Source: Novosphingobium sp. (GTDB lineage Bacteria > Pseudomonadota > Alphaproteobacteria > Sphingomonadales > Sphingomonadaceae). From it: a stretch of DNA of 48,613 nucleotides. The translations under genes were made by a program, and so were the position numbers. The stretch covers positions 1 through 48,613 of the forward strand of contig NZ_JANXWG010000010.1 of NCBI RefSeq assembly GCF_025351285.1, in the 5' to 3' direction. Below are positions 7,473-17,693 of the stretch, one piece after another. Numbering within the stretch: the stretch's first letter is position 1; each line of letters starts with the position of its first letter. Under the pieces are notes generated by a model that was given only the letters and a program-made list of their open reading frames with translations, made no database searches and was not told where the DNA came from.

Positions 7473-8951
7473 TCATAGCAATTGTTCGATCATCATGGTC
7501 GCAGTCAGTTCGGCGCCCGCCAGCACGCTCGGCAGGCCCGCGCCCGGGTGCGTGTCCGGGCCCACCAGGTACAGATTTTCGATGACAGGGTCTCGGTTGT
7601 GCGGACGCAATGCACCGCTTTGCAGCAACCCCGGTGCCAACCCGTGCGCGCTGCCGAGATGGCTGTTCCAGTCGCGCGCGGCGTCGTCCGGGGTGTGCTG
7701 GAAACGGGCGACGATGCGCGATTCCAGATCGGGGATTAGCCGCCGCCCGATCTCCTCGATCACGCGGCGCTCGAGCACCGGCCCGATCCGCGCCCAATCC
7801 ACCGGCAAGCGCCCGAGATTGGGCACCGGCACCACCGCCGAAAACGCGCTCATGCCTTCGGGCGCGACAGAGGGATCGGTCAGGCTGGGATGGTGGAGCT
7901 CGATGCACAAGTCCTGCTGCAGCACGCCGTGATCGAACAGATCGCTCAGCCAGCCCTGATGCCTCGGCCCGAACAGCACGGTGCGGTGCGCGATCCCGGG
8001 CCAGGCCCCCGAAAGCCCGAAGTGCACCACGAACTGCGCCGGGCTATAGGTTTTGCGCCCCAGCCATTTCGCCATGCTGCGCCCGCGCGGATTGTCGGCC
8101 AGCAGTTCGCGGTACATGTGCATCGCATCGATCCCGCCGCACACCGCGTCGAAGTGCGCCGTCCAGCCGCTCTCCGTCTCGACCCCGGTGACGCGGGTGC
8201 CGAGCGTGGCGATGCGCGTGACCGCCTCGCCCAGCCGCACCACGCCGCCCAGGCGCGTGAACTCGGCCAGCATCGCCGCCGCCAGCGCGTCGCTGCCGCC
8301 CTTGGGCCACGCCACCCGCGCGAACGGATCGCGCGCCAGCCCCAGCGCCAGCAACGTGGGTAGCGTCAGCGGATTGCCGCCGATACGCAGCACCGGATAG
8401 CCCAGCGCGTGGCGCAGCTTCTCGCTCGCCACGTGCCGGTCGAGCATGTCGTCGAGCGCGCGCCAAGCCTGATGCCGCAGCAGCGCCGGAACACTGCGCG
8501 CCATACCCCGCCATTCGAGCAGTGCCGCGCTGCCCAGCCGCGCCTGGCCATCGGAGCGGATCGACGCGACCATGCGCCCCAGTTCCTCGTAGCCCGCGAC
8601 ATCGGCCGGGTTGATCCGCGCAATCGCGGCGAGGACTTCGGCCCGATCGGGAGAGGCCTCGAACACCGTGCCGTCGGGCCAGCAAAAGCGTGTGTATGGC
8701 TCGATCGGCAGCAGTTCGAGATCGTGTTCCAATGCGCGGCCCGACAGCGCCCACAATGCGCGCAAGCCATCGGCATCGTTGATTGCGGCGGGCGCGGAGT
8801 CGAACGTGAAGCCATCGCGCATTAGCCCCGAACAAGTGCCACCGGGCTGTGCAGCGGCTTCAATCAGCGTCGTCGGCACCCCGGCCGCCTGCAACCGGAT
8901 CGCCAGCGCCAGCCCACCGATCCCGGCGCCGATCACGCAAGCGTGCTTCAA
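7473..8951 (-). CDS. crtI: Phytoene desaturase CrtI
   Basis: A 492-residue FAD-dependent carotenoid desaturase. The N-terminal dinucleotide fold is GAGIGGLALAIRL and the C-terminal CrtI-type signature is LYLVGPDTHPGAGLPSVL. It introduces double bases' equivalent conjugation (double bonds) into phytoene to give lycopene or neurosporene at the membrane. The start is TTG at 8951, overlapping the crtY stop by TTGA, so translation is coupled to crtY. Length and end motifs match bacterial CrtI rather than the ketolase CrtO. Phytoene synthase (crtB), which often follows crtI in sphingomonads, is not here; a LOG-family gene takes that place. Confidence 0.92.
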   Translation of the reverse strand: MKHACVIGAGIGGLALAIRLQAAGVPTTLIEAAAQPGGTCSGLMRDGFTFDSAPAAINDADGLRALWALSGRALEHDLELLPIEPYTRFCWPDGTVFEASPDRAEVLAAIARINPADVAGYEELGRMVASIRSDGQARLGSAALLEWRGMARSVPALLRHQAWRALDDMLDRHVASEKLRHALGYPVLRIGGNPLTLPTLLALGLARDPFARVAWPKGGSDALAAAMLAEFTRLGGVVRLGEAVTRIATLGTRVTGVETESGWTAHFDAVCGGIDAMHMYRELLADNPRGRSMAKWLGRKTYSPAQFVVHFGLSGAWPGIAHRTVLFGPRHQGWLSDLFDHGVLQQDLCIELHHPSLTDPSVAPEGMSAFSAVVPVPNLGRLPVDWARIGPVLERRVIEEIGRRLIPDLESRIVARFQHTPDDAARDWNSHLGSAHGLAPGLLQSGALRPHNRDPVIENLYLVGPDTHPGAGLPSVLAGAELTATMMIEQLL

Positions 8952-10183
8952 GCTGCCGGGCCCGCGCCATGGCCAGCGCCATGAATCGGCTGCGGCCCCG
9001 CTTCACCAGTCTGGCCCAGCCCGGTAAGCACACCCAGCGCGCGGCCCAACGGCAGCGGGTGCCGGCCGGCGAACAGCCGCGCGAGATCGGCCGCGGTCGA
9101 ACGGCCGGCGTGCATTCGCTCGATGAGGCCATTGTCCAGCCGATAGAACGCTTCGAACACCCGGGTCTGGCGATCGGGTCCGGGCGCCGCAAAAATCATC
9201 GCCGCCAGCCGTCGCGCGAACTTGCCGCGCTGCCAATAGCGTTGCGCCCAGGTCTGGCTGAAGCGCGCGAGCGCCGCTCCGTCGAGGTTCGCCACATCGG
9301 CCGGAACCTGCCGCGTGACCGCCAGCGCATAACGCACCGCTTCGGCCAGCGTGCTGCCGGTGAGCGGGTGGAACAGCCCGCCGCGCATGCCCGCGCGCGC
9401 GGTCTCGCCGCCGTTGGCGCGCCAGAACGTGTCGAACTCGCCATCGGCCACCACCGGGCGGACGCCGTGCTCCTCGCCCAGCACCTCGCGCACGAGCCAG
9501 CCTTGCGCGCGCACATAATCGTCGATCCGCGCCGCCAGCGTGGCGCCGGCCACCGTCGGGCTCTGTCCGTAGCAGATGTCCTCGACGTGGACCTCGTCGG
9601 CCGCGGTGGGCAGGCACGTCACGAAGCGCAGCCCGTTGACCTGATCGACGCTGCCATCGTGCAGGATCGGCCGCACCAGCCCGTGCGGGCGTTCAAGCTT
9701 CAGCCGCCGCCCGAGATAGCGCTGCCACCCGCCGCTGAGCGCGGTGGTGTTGCGCAGGCCCCGCGCGTCGATCACCGCGCACGCTTCGATCCGCGTGCCG
9801 TCGACCAGCGTGGCGGCTTGCGCACTGCACGCCAGCGCGCGCGCGCCGGTCATGATGGCCGACGGGGGCAGTGCGCGGCGCAGAACGGCATCGAGCCTGT
9901 CCGACGTGACGGCGTAAACCGCCGTGGGGAAATCACGCGACAGATCGGGAAAGCGCACATCGTAGCCGCGCCATCCGGACACGACCAACGGGGTCAGCAG
10001 CGCGCGCCCGGCCTCGCTCACGTCGCTGCCGAGGAACGGCCACAAGTGGTTCCCGCCGAAGCGATCAGCCTCGTCGACCAGCAGCACCGACAAGTCCTTG
10101 CGCCAGCGCGCAAGCGCCATGGCAATCAGCCCGCCGGCGAGCCCGCCACCCAGGATCGCGATATCTGCCGTTCTTGCCGCCAT
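8948..10183 (-). CDS. crtY: Lycopene beta-cyclase CrtY
   Basis: A 411-residue flavoprotein that closes the ionone rings of lycopene to beta-carotene. It shows an N-terminal GGGLAGGLIA nucleotide fold, a FGGNHLWPF segment and a FHPLTGSTLAEAVRYA region typical of CrtY. ATG at 10183 is chosen because the FAD fold follows directly; an in-frame ATG 13 codons upstream (10222) is the alternative. Neither has a strong ribosome site. The C-terminus is about 20 residues longer than usual and Gly/Ala-rich. It is the first gene of crtY-crtI and is read away from a divergent monooxygenase. The FNR-type palindrome at 10298 lies 115 bases upstream. Confidence 0.92.
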   Translation of the reverse strand: MAARTADIAILGGGLAGGLIAMALARWRKDLSVLLVDEADRFGGNHLWPFLGSDVSEAGRALLTPLVVSGWRGYDVRFPDLSRDFPTAVYAVTSDRLDAVLRRALPPSAIMTGARALACSAQAATLVDGTRIEACAVIDARGLRNTTALSGGWQRYLGRRLKLERPHGLVRPILHDGSVDQVNGLRFVTCLPTAADEVHVEDICYGQSPTVAGATLAARIDDYVRAQGWLVREVLGEEHGVRPVVADGEFDTFWRANGGETARAGMRGGLFHPLTGSTLAEAVRYALAVTRQVPADVANLDGAALARFSQTWAQRYWQRGKFARRLAAMIFAAPGPDRQTRVFEAFYRLDNGLIERMHAGRSTAADLARLFAGRHPLPLGRALGVLTGLGQTGEAGPQPIHGAGHGAGPAA

Positions 10184-10297
10184 TACCGATCGAGGCTTAA
10201 GCCGCTGGCAGAGCGGGCGCAACCGGCAGTGGCCGATGCGATCGCACCAACCGGGCTCGTCCCGCGCCGTAACGATGGCCTGGCTTGAAATGAGCGG

Positions 10298-10311
10298 TTG
10301 ATCGCGATCAA
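10298..10311. promoter_or_regulatory. Perfect FNR/FixK-type box
   Basis: TTGAT-CGCG-ATCAA is a perfect 14-base palindrome matching the FNR/FixK consensus TTGAT-N4-ATCAA. It is centred between divergent crtY and the Baeyer-Villiger monooxygenase gene, 83 bases from the latter's start. A CRP/FNR-family regulator could switch either gene with oxygen supply. The inner GATCGCGATC is a common palindrome in GC-rich genomes, so chance is not excluded. Confidence 0.5.
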
Positions 10312-10394
10312 TGCGCGGTGTTTAATCGCTCGGTTAATCACACCTGTCGGCGGAGTCGCAAACGGCCCGCCTTGCCTGGAGAGGAACGAGGTCG

Positions 10395-11945
10395 ATGAAC
10401 GCAGTTGCCCCGATTGAAGCCGCCGCAACCCATGTCGACGTGCTGATCGTCGGCGCGGGCATTTCGGGGATCGGTTCGGCTTACCACTTGCAGGATCAGT
10501 GCCCCGGCAAGAGCTATGCGGTGCTCGAATCCAAGGACACCTTCGGCGGCACGTGGGATACGCACAAGTACCCCGGCGTGCGTTCGGATTCGGACCTTTA
10601 CACCTTCGGTTACCGTTTCAAGCCGTGGATCGGCGCGCCGATCGCAAGTTCGGCCGAAATCCTCAAGTACATGGGCGAGGTGATCGAGGAAAACGGCATC
10701 ACCCCGCACATCCACTATGGCCACCGCATCACAGCCTGCCGCTGGTCGAGCGCGGACAACCTGTGGACCGTCGAAGCCACGCGCAAGGCAGATGGCGCAC
10801 ACGTGACGTTCACCGCCAACCTGTTGTGGATGTGCCAGGGCTATTACGATCACGAAACGCCCTACGTGCCCGACTGGACCGGCTTGTCGGACTACAAGGG
10901 AACATTCGTCCATGCGCAAGTGTGGGATCCGTCGATCGATTACGCCGGCAAGCGCGTGCTGGTGATCGGCTCGGGCGCGACCGCGGCCACGGTGGTACCG
11001 GCGTTCGGCGAAACCGCCGCGCACGTCACGATGCTCCAGCGATCGCCGACCTATTTCTTCGCCACCCCCAACCAGAACGAACTGGCCAATCGGTTGCGCC
11101 AGATCGGCACCGATGAACCGACCATCCACCGCGTTGTGCGCGCGCAAGTGATGTACGACATGGATGTACTGACCAAGCGTTGCGAGAGCGAACCCGACGT
11201 GGTGTTCGAGGAACTGAAAGCGCTGATCCGGCAATACGCGGGCGACGATTTCGAATTCGAGCCTCACTTCACCCCGCATTATCGCCCGTGGCAGCAGCGG
11301 CTGGCGTTCTGCCCAAATGGCGATCTGTTCCAGACCGCGGCCGCAGGCAAACTGACCGTGGTGACGGACACGATCGACCGCTTCACCGAAAAGGGCGTGC
11401 GCACCGCTTCGGGGCAGGAAATCGAGGCCGACATCGTGGTCGCCTGCACCGGCTTCAACCTGCTGATGATGGGCGGCATTCCGTTCGAGGTGGATGGCCA
11501 GCCGGTCGATTGGCACGATACCGTCAACTATCGCGGGATGCTGTTCACCGGCGTGCCCAACATGGTGTGGGTCATGGGCTATTTCCGCGCCTCGTGGACG
11601 CTGCGGGTGGATATGCTGGGCGATTTCGTGTGCCGGATGATCAACCACATGGACCGGATCGGCGCGAAACGGGTCGAGGTCGCGCTGCGTGACGAGGATG
11701 CCGAAATGACGCTCAGCCCGTGGATCGAGCCCGACAACTTCAATCCCGGCTATATCCAGCGCGGCATCGGCCAGATGCCGCGCGCCGGGGCCAAGCCCGA
11801 ATGGCGCCACAACCAGGATTACTGGCGCGAACGCGAGGAAATCCCCGCGATCGACCTGGAAGGGAGCGAGTTCGTCTACGACGGCAAGCATGGCGGTCCG
11901 GACGAAACCAAAGCCAGCGATGCGCGCGCAACCGTGGCGGCCTGA
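10395..11945 (+). CDS. Flavin-dependent Baeyer-Villiger-type monooxygenase
   Basis: A 516-residue class B flavin monooxygenase. It has an FAD fold (VGAGISGIGSAYHL, about residues 19-32) and an NADPH fold (VIGSGATAATV). Between them lies YKGTFVHAQVWD at 167-178, which fits the Baeyer-Villiger fingerprint F-x-G-x3-H-x3-W-[P/D] with Tyr for Phe. Closest in style are EthA-like enzymes, which oxidise ketones to esters or activate thioamides. GAGAGGAACGAGG upstream supplies a ribosome site. It is divergent from crtY and has no co-directional partner within 160 bases. The substrate is unknown; ketone products of the downstream catabolic cluster are conceivable but distant. Confidence 0.88.
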   Translation: MNAVAPIEAAATHVDVLIVGAGISGIGSAYHLQDQCPGKSYAVLESKDTFGGTWDTHKYPGVRSDSDLYTFGYRFKPWIGAPIASSAEILKYMGEVIEENGITPHIHYGHRITACRWSSADNLWTVEATRKADGAHVTFTANLLWMCQGYYDHETPYVPDWTGLSDYKGTFVHAQVWDPSIDYAGKRVLVIGSGATAATVVPAFGETAAHVTMLQRSPTYFFATPNQNELANRLRQIGTDEPTIHRVVRAQVMYDMDVLTKRCESEPDVVFEELKALIRQYAGDDFEFEPHFTPHYRPWQQRLAFCPNGDLFQTAAAGKLTVVTDTIDRFTEKGVRTASGQEIEADIVVACTGFNLLMMGGIPFEVDGQPVDWHDTVNYRGMLFTGVPNMVWVMGYFRASWTLRVDMLGDFVCRMINHMDRIGAKRVEVALRDEDAEMTLSPWIEPDNFNPGYIQRGIGQMPRAGAKPEWRHNQDYWREREEIPAIDLEGSEFVYDGKHGGPDETKASDARATVAA

Positions 11946-12025
11946 ACGGCCTGATCGTCACTGCCTCACGCCACTGCCTTACGTCACTGGCCCATTATGG
12001 TCCACAGCTTCAAGTAGAACGAAAG

Positions 12026-12040
12026 TTAAGCGAACCTTTA
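12026..12040 (+). promoter_or_regulatory. CtrA-like site upstream of the MipA-like gene
   Basis: TTAA-N7-TTTA followed by CC matches the CtrA full site TTAA-N7-TTAA at seven of eight fixed positions. It lies 67 bases before the MipA-like start. A single near match in AT-rich intergenic sequence is weak evidence alone; it is listed because a similar site precedes ccrM. Confidence 0.3.
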
Positions 12041-12106
12041 CCAAAGCGCACATTCGCGTACACGCAAAAACCGGGTTGGCAGTCTGACCCGGGGGCGCAC
12101 GGGTCC

Positions 12107-13084
12107 ATGCACATAAATCGAAATGGCTGGACAGCCTGCGTGGCCAGTGCAGTGGCAATGGGCGCCATGCCCGCCCCAGCGCACGCTGCCGACGAGCCGG
12201 TGGTGACCTCGGCCGAAAACACCGATACGTCGGTAACGCGGCCGGTGCTGCCCGAAGTCGCGGTGGGCCAGGCCGGCGTACAGGACGCAGAACCCGCGCC
12301 ACGCGCCACACCGAAACGCGATATCTATGCGGGCGACTATCTCATCATCGGCGTTGGCGCGGCGGTCCTGCCGGCCTACGAAGGATCGCACCGCCACCAC
12401 GTGATCCCTGCGTTCGGCGTGGGGGGGCGCATCCACGGTATCGGCATAAGCCCGCGCTCTGCAGGTGTTGCACTCAACCTGATCCCGCCACGCAGATCGC
12501 GGATCGGGCTCTCGTTAGGCCCGGTGATCCGTTACCGCGGGACGCGCACCGTCGCGATTTCAGACCCTACGCCCGTCCGCGTGGGCAAGGGCAAGAGCAG
12601 CCTCGAACTTGGCTTCAATGCGTCGATCGCGCTCAAGCACATCCTGTCGAAGTACGATACCCTAAGCCTTGGCACCGATATACGCTGGGACGCGACCGGC
12701 AAAACCGGCGGTCGTGTGATAGCGCCGGGGATCAACTACTTCACGCCGGTCAGCAATGGCCAGGTGGTCGGCATTTCGGCCAGCGCAGACTTCTACAACC
12801 AGCGCATGGCCAACCAGACTTACACAGTCACCCCCACCGGCGCGGTGACCGTGATAGCCGGAGCCACGCCGCGCGCCGGCCTGCGCAGCGTGGGCGGGCG
12901 GATCTTCACGGCTTACGATCTCGATCACGATATGCGCAACGGCGGCTTCTCGATCCTGTTCGGCATCGGCTATTCGCGGCTGGTCGGCTCGGCCGCGCGA
13001 TCGCCGCTGGTCAAGAGCAATGGCACGCACGATCAGGTGGTGATCGGCACCGGCCTGGCCTTTGCGTTCAGGGTGAAGCGCTGA
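12107..13084 (+). CDS. MipA/OmpV family outer-membrane protein
   Basis: A 325-residue exported protein. ATG at 12107 is followed by a signal peptide ending near residue 29 (APAHAA). A 45-residue Pro/Thr-rich spacer precedes a beta-rich domain that starts at YAGDYLIIGVGAAVLPAYEGS, the usual opening of MipA/OmpV proteins. It ends in GLAFAFRVKR, an amphipathic last strand. Family members are outer-membrane barrels, some acting as scaffolds for murein enzymes (MipA of E. coli), others as porin-like or stress-induced proteins. Two perfect stem-loops follow the stop. A CtrA-like sequence lies upstream. Confidence 0.82.
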   Translation: MHINRNGWTACVASAVAMGAMPAPAHAADEPVVTSAENTDTSVTRPVLPEVAVGQAGVQDAEPAPRATPKRDIYAGDYLIIGVGAAVLPAYEGSHRHHVIPAFGVGGRIHGIGISPRSAGVALNLIPPRRSRIGLSLGPVIRYRGTRTVAISDPTPVRVGKGKSSLELGFNASIALKHILSKYDTLSLGTDIRWDATGKTGGRVIAPGINYFTPVSNGQVVGISASADFYNQRMANQTYTVTPTGAVTVIAGATPRAGLRSVGGRIFTAYDLDHDMRNGGFSILFGIGYSRLVGSAARSPLVKSNGTHDQVVIGTGLAFAFRVKR

Positions 13085-13093
13085 TTTGTTTGG

Positions 13094-13112
13094 TCCGAAA
13101 CTTCGTTTCGGA
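13094..13112 (+). terminator. First stem-loop after the MipA-like gene
   Basis: A perfect 8-bp stem (TCCGAAAC / GTTTCGGA) with a TTC loop begins nine bases after the stop codon. No U-run follows, so it may pause or protect the 3' end rather than terminate alone. Confidence 0.5.
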
Positions 13113-13118
13113 ACAGGC

Positions 13119-13148
13119 TTCAAAACTCGCTCTTTCGCGAGTTTTGAA
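13119..13148 (+). terminator. Second stem-loop after the MipA-like gene
   Basis: A perfect 12-bp stem (TTCAAAACTCGC / GCGAGTTTTGAA) with a six-base TCTTTC loop begins six bases after the first stem-loop. The stem's 3' arm carries TTTT. The pair probably ends the mipA-like transcript and separates it from the gene at 13231. Confidence 0.5.
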
Positions 13149-13230
13149 TCAGGCGAAGAAATCATCTCACCGATTGTTAACACCTGCACCGTACGTCGAC
13201 CTGCGGTCCGCATGATCCGGGGGGATATTG

Positions 13231-14460
13231 GTGGCAGTTCTGGTTTTCGCGCGCGAGTTTTCGTTTCCGACGGCTGCGGTGCGCAATGCGCTCGATGCCG
13301 GGCTTCCCCAGTTCCGCTGGACGGTGAGCGAGGCGGGCGTGCCGCTGCCAGGCAACATCCACGAATTTCCAAGCAAGGCGATCTTGACCGGCACATCGCC
13401 GACCACGCGGCTGTCGGTGACGCTCACCGCCAATGCCAACCGCTTTGCCGGTGAGGCGCCGCCGCACCAGTGGCATGCGCGGATCGATGCTGGCGAATGT
13501 CCGTCGGACGATCTGCTCGATCGGGTGACGCTGGCTCTGGCCACGCCGTTGCTGGCCAGCGGCGGCGAGGGCGCGCTGCTCCAGCGTGAACCCGGCGGCA
13601 ACTGGCTCTCCGCCGCCGATGCACAGCGCATGGTGCAGATGCTGGCGCAAGGGCAGGACATGGCGCTGGCCGGGTTGCTGGGTGTGGCGGCGTCGCGCTT
13701 TGCGGTGGCCGTCCCGGTTGGCCGCTACGATCCGGGCCTCGACGAATTGACGCTGCTGTCGGTGGTCGCCACGACCCGGCCACTGCCCTACCGCCGTGAT
13801 TTGATCGAGCGCGCGCTGGCCGACAATTTTCCGCTTTACCGCTGGCAGGCCGATGCCCCGACTGGTTCTGGCGAAAGCTTTCCTGGCCGCAAGCTGGTGG
13901 TCGGCGCGATGCCCGGCCGCAAGCTCTCTATCATGATCGACGGACGCCACGAGGCACTGCCGCGCGAACTTGCCGCGCCGCCGCACCGCAGCCACGTGCG
14001 CGTGTGCGTAGATGCCGGGCGCGACCTGGCGCTCGCCCGCCGGGTAGCGCTGACGGTCTGCGCCACGCTGATCCGCGGCGTGGACGACGACGCGCAATAC
14101 CAACTCGACAACCGCGGCAACTGGCTGACGCATTGGGATTGCGCCGAAAGCGCCACGCTGCCGCGCACCGTCACCGACATCGGCGAATACGATCGCAACA
14201 CCGGCCGCACGCACGACTTGTTCAGCGCCGACAAAAGCTGGCTGAACGGCGCCGTTCCCGCGCTCGATGACGGGCTGCTGACGATTTATCGTGGCATCGC
14301 GGTCACGGTGCGCGGCGGAGTGACCGTGGCGGGTGCAACGATACCGCAGGCCGCCGCGCCGATGCCGCTGCGCCCCGCCAGCCCGATGCCGGCCCGCCCA
14401 GCCGTTGGCGGCTTCGGCGGAGGCGCGCGCGGTGGCGGCTTCGGCCGCCGCGCTTCCTGA
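13231..14460 (+). CDS. Unknown protein made of two tandem copies of one domain
   Basis: A 409-residue protein, taken from GTG at 13231, seven bases after GGGGGGA; TTG at 13228 is an alternative. It has no signal peptide. The sequence contains an internal duplication: residues about 10-160 and 190-345 share the same order of landmarks. These are an Arg-Trp closing a first helix-strand (QFRW, LYRW), a PG motif, a D-A-G motif (RIDAGE, CVDAGR), a hydrophobic helix and G-x-N-W-L (GGNWLS, RGNWLT). The tail is Pro/Ala-rich and ends in repeated Gly-Gly-Phe/Arg (GGFGGGARGGGFGRR), possibly disordered and nucleic-acid-binding. I do not recognise the domain. It stands between the stem-loops and the thiC riboswitch. 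Confidence 0.65.
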   Translation: MAVLVFAREFSFPTAAVRNALDAGLPQFRWTVSEAGVPLPGNIHEFPSKAILTGTSPTTRLSVTLTANANRFAGEAPPHQWHARIDAGECPSDDLLDRVTLALATPLLASGGEGALLQREPGGNWLSAADAQRMVQMLAQGQDMALAGLLGVAASRFAVAVPVGRYDPGLDELTLLSVVATTRPLPYRRDLIERALADNFPLYRWQADAPTGSGESFPGRKLVVGAMPGRKLSIMIDGRHEALPRELAAPPHRSHVRVCVDAGRDLALARRVALTVCATLIRGVDDDAQYQLDNRGNWLTHWDCAESATLPRTVTDIGEYDRNTGRTHDLFSADKSWLNGAVPALDDGLLTIYRGIAVTVRGGVTVAGATIPQAAAPMPLRPASPMPARPAVGGFGGGARGGGFGRRAS

Positions 14461-14490
14461 TTTTCCGACCGCACGATCGCCCCGGCACGC

Positions 14491-14519
14491 TTTACAGCTT
14501 GTACCTGCACGCCTAGGTT
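14491..14519 (+). promoter_or_regulatory. Candidate sigma-70-type promoter of thiC
   Basis: TTTACA at 14491-14496 and TAGGTT at 14514-14519 are separated by 17 bases and placed just before the riboswitch. The -10 element is weak. Position is the main support. Confidence 0.35.
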
Positions 14520-14530
14520 GCCCGCCATCC

Positions 14531-16515
<1,985 letters not shown>

Positions 16516-16516
16516 C

Positions 16517-17173
16517 ATGGCCGGGCACTGGCCCATGCGTGGCGCGTTGGCGGGGGCGGCATGGTTGTTCCTCGCCAGCGCCCCCGCGTTTGCCGAACCG
16601 CTCACGCTGGATGCCGTGCGGCGCTCCGAACTGGGCGACTGGCAGGGCAAGCTCGAATACCGCGATTACCAGTCCGATCGCTGGTTCGGCTTGCCGGTCA
16701 CGGTCCATGTCACAGACGGCGGCGACGGTGTGACGCAGATCCGCACCGCCGATTTCGACGATGGCCCCAAGTCCGCGCCCAAGGCCAAGATCGTGCGGAT
16801 CACCACGGTTTCGATCGCCAGCACCGACGGGCGGACAAGCCATTCGGTCTCGTTCCGCAAGGGCGAGGTGCCCGAAGTGTCCACTAGCACGGTCCTGCTC
16901 GATCCCGCCAGCAGCGATGCCCGGCACTGGACCGTGATCGAAACCGAAGCGGGCCGCGACGACAACCGACCCGCCGAAGTGCGCGTCACCACGCGCCGCG
17001 ATGGCGATAGCTTAACCAGCCTCAAGGAAGTGCATTTCACCGGCGCGCCAAATGACCGGACTGTGGGCAAGCCGGGGGACAAGGTGCCGGACAAGGCTGG
17101 GGACAAGCCGGGCGGATGGCACACCCGTAACCGCACGTTGCTGACCCGCATTCCGGGAAACCCGCAACCATGA
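16517..17173 (+). CDS. Exported hypothetical protein
   Basis: A 218-residue protein beginning one base after the thiC stop, with a signal peptide (residues about 1-26, ending APAFA). The mature part is polar and beta-rich with no cysteines or recognised domain. Near the C-terminus a short G-K/D-K-P-G-D-K-like repeat (about residues 185-200) precedes a basic tail. Close spacing places it on the riboswitch-controlled transcript, and it overlaps the next gene by four bases. A thiamin role is not implied by anything in its sequence. Confidence 0.6.
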   Translation: MAGHWPMRGALAGAAWLFLASAPAFAEPLTLDAVRRSELGDWQGKLEYRDYQSDRWFGLPVTVHVTDGGDGVTQIRTADFDDGPKSAPKAKIVRITTVSIASTDGRTSHSVSFRKGEVPEVSTSTVLLDPASSDARHWTVIETEAGRDDNRPAEVRVTTRRDGDSLTSLKEVHFTGAPNDRTVGKPGDKVPDKAGDKPGGWHTRNRTLLTRIPGNPQP

Positions 17174-17523
17174 CCCGCCCGCTGGCTCTGCACCTCGCCG
17201 TGCTGGCGGCCATAACGCTGCCGCTCGCGGCCACCGCCACGCCCGATCAACCCGAACCGGCAAGGCCGATGATTGCTGGCGGCTGGAGCCCGATCCCCGC
17301 GCCCGCCGCCGATCCGGAAGTCCGCGCCGCCGCCCGCGCCGCCCTCACCAGACTGCCCCACCACGCCCGCCTGCGCCGCATCGAAAGCGCCGAGCGGCAG
17401 GTGGTGGCGGGCATGAACTATCGGCTGGTGTTGAGGTTGAGCAATGGCCAGCGGTGGTCGGCCACGGTGTGGCGGAAGCTGGATGGGGTGATGGTGGTGA
17501 GTGGGGTTGAGCGGGAGCGGTAA
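17170..17523 (+). CDS. Small exported cystatin-like protein
   Basis: A 117-residue protein with a signal peptide (about residues 1-23). The mature part resembles a cystatin: a Gly-Gly-Trp near the start (37-39), a long helix (about 48-63), then QVVAG at 77-81. The latter matches the cystatin inhibitory loop Q-x-V-x-G exactly and is followed by strands and a Trp (SATVW). Cystatins inhibit papain-type cysteine proteases; bacterial relatives are few and mostly uncharacterised. Overlap with the upstream gene by ATGA suggests joint export. The fold assignment is by motif and layout only. Confidence 0.6.
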   Translation: MTRPLALHLAVLAAITLPLAATATPDQPEPARPMIAGGWSPIPAPAADPEVRAAARAALTRLPHHARLRRIESAERQVVAGMNYRLVLRLSNGQRWSATVWRKLDGVMVVSGVERER

Positions 17524-17555
17524 CCTGAATATTTGCCGAAAGAAATCGCATCATA

Positions 17556-17575
17556 GGTAGGCCTTCGCGCCTACC
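17556..17575 (+). terminator. Stem-loop after the cystatin-like gene
   Basis: GGTAGGC / GCCTACC form a perfect 7-bp stem with a CTTCGC loop, 32 bases past the stop. There is no U-run. It may close the thiC transcript and also marks the edge of the AT-rich islet. Confidence 0.4.
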
Positions 17576-17693
17576 CTTGAAGCATGTTGGAAGTCCGTTG
17601 AAAACTTCGCCCTTGATGAAATTGTCTAGAAATTTTCATCCACTACGTTGAAGTTTATCGGCGTTTCACGTTTCGAAAGCTACGATTGAACCC

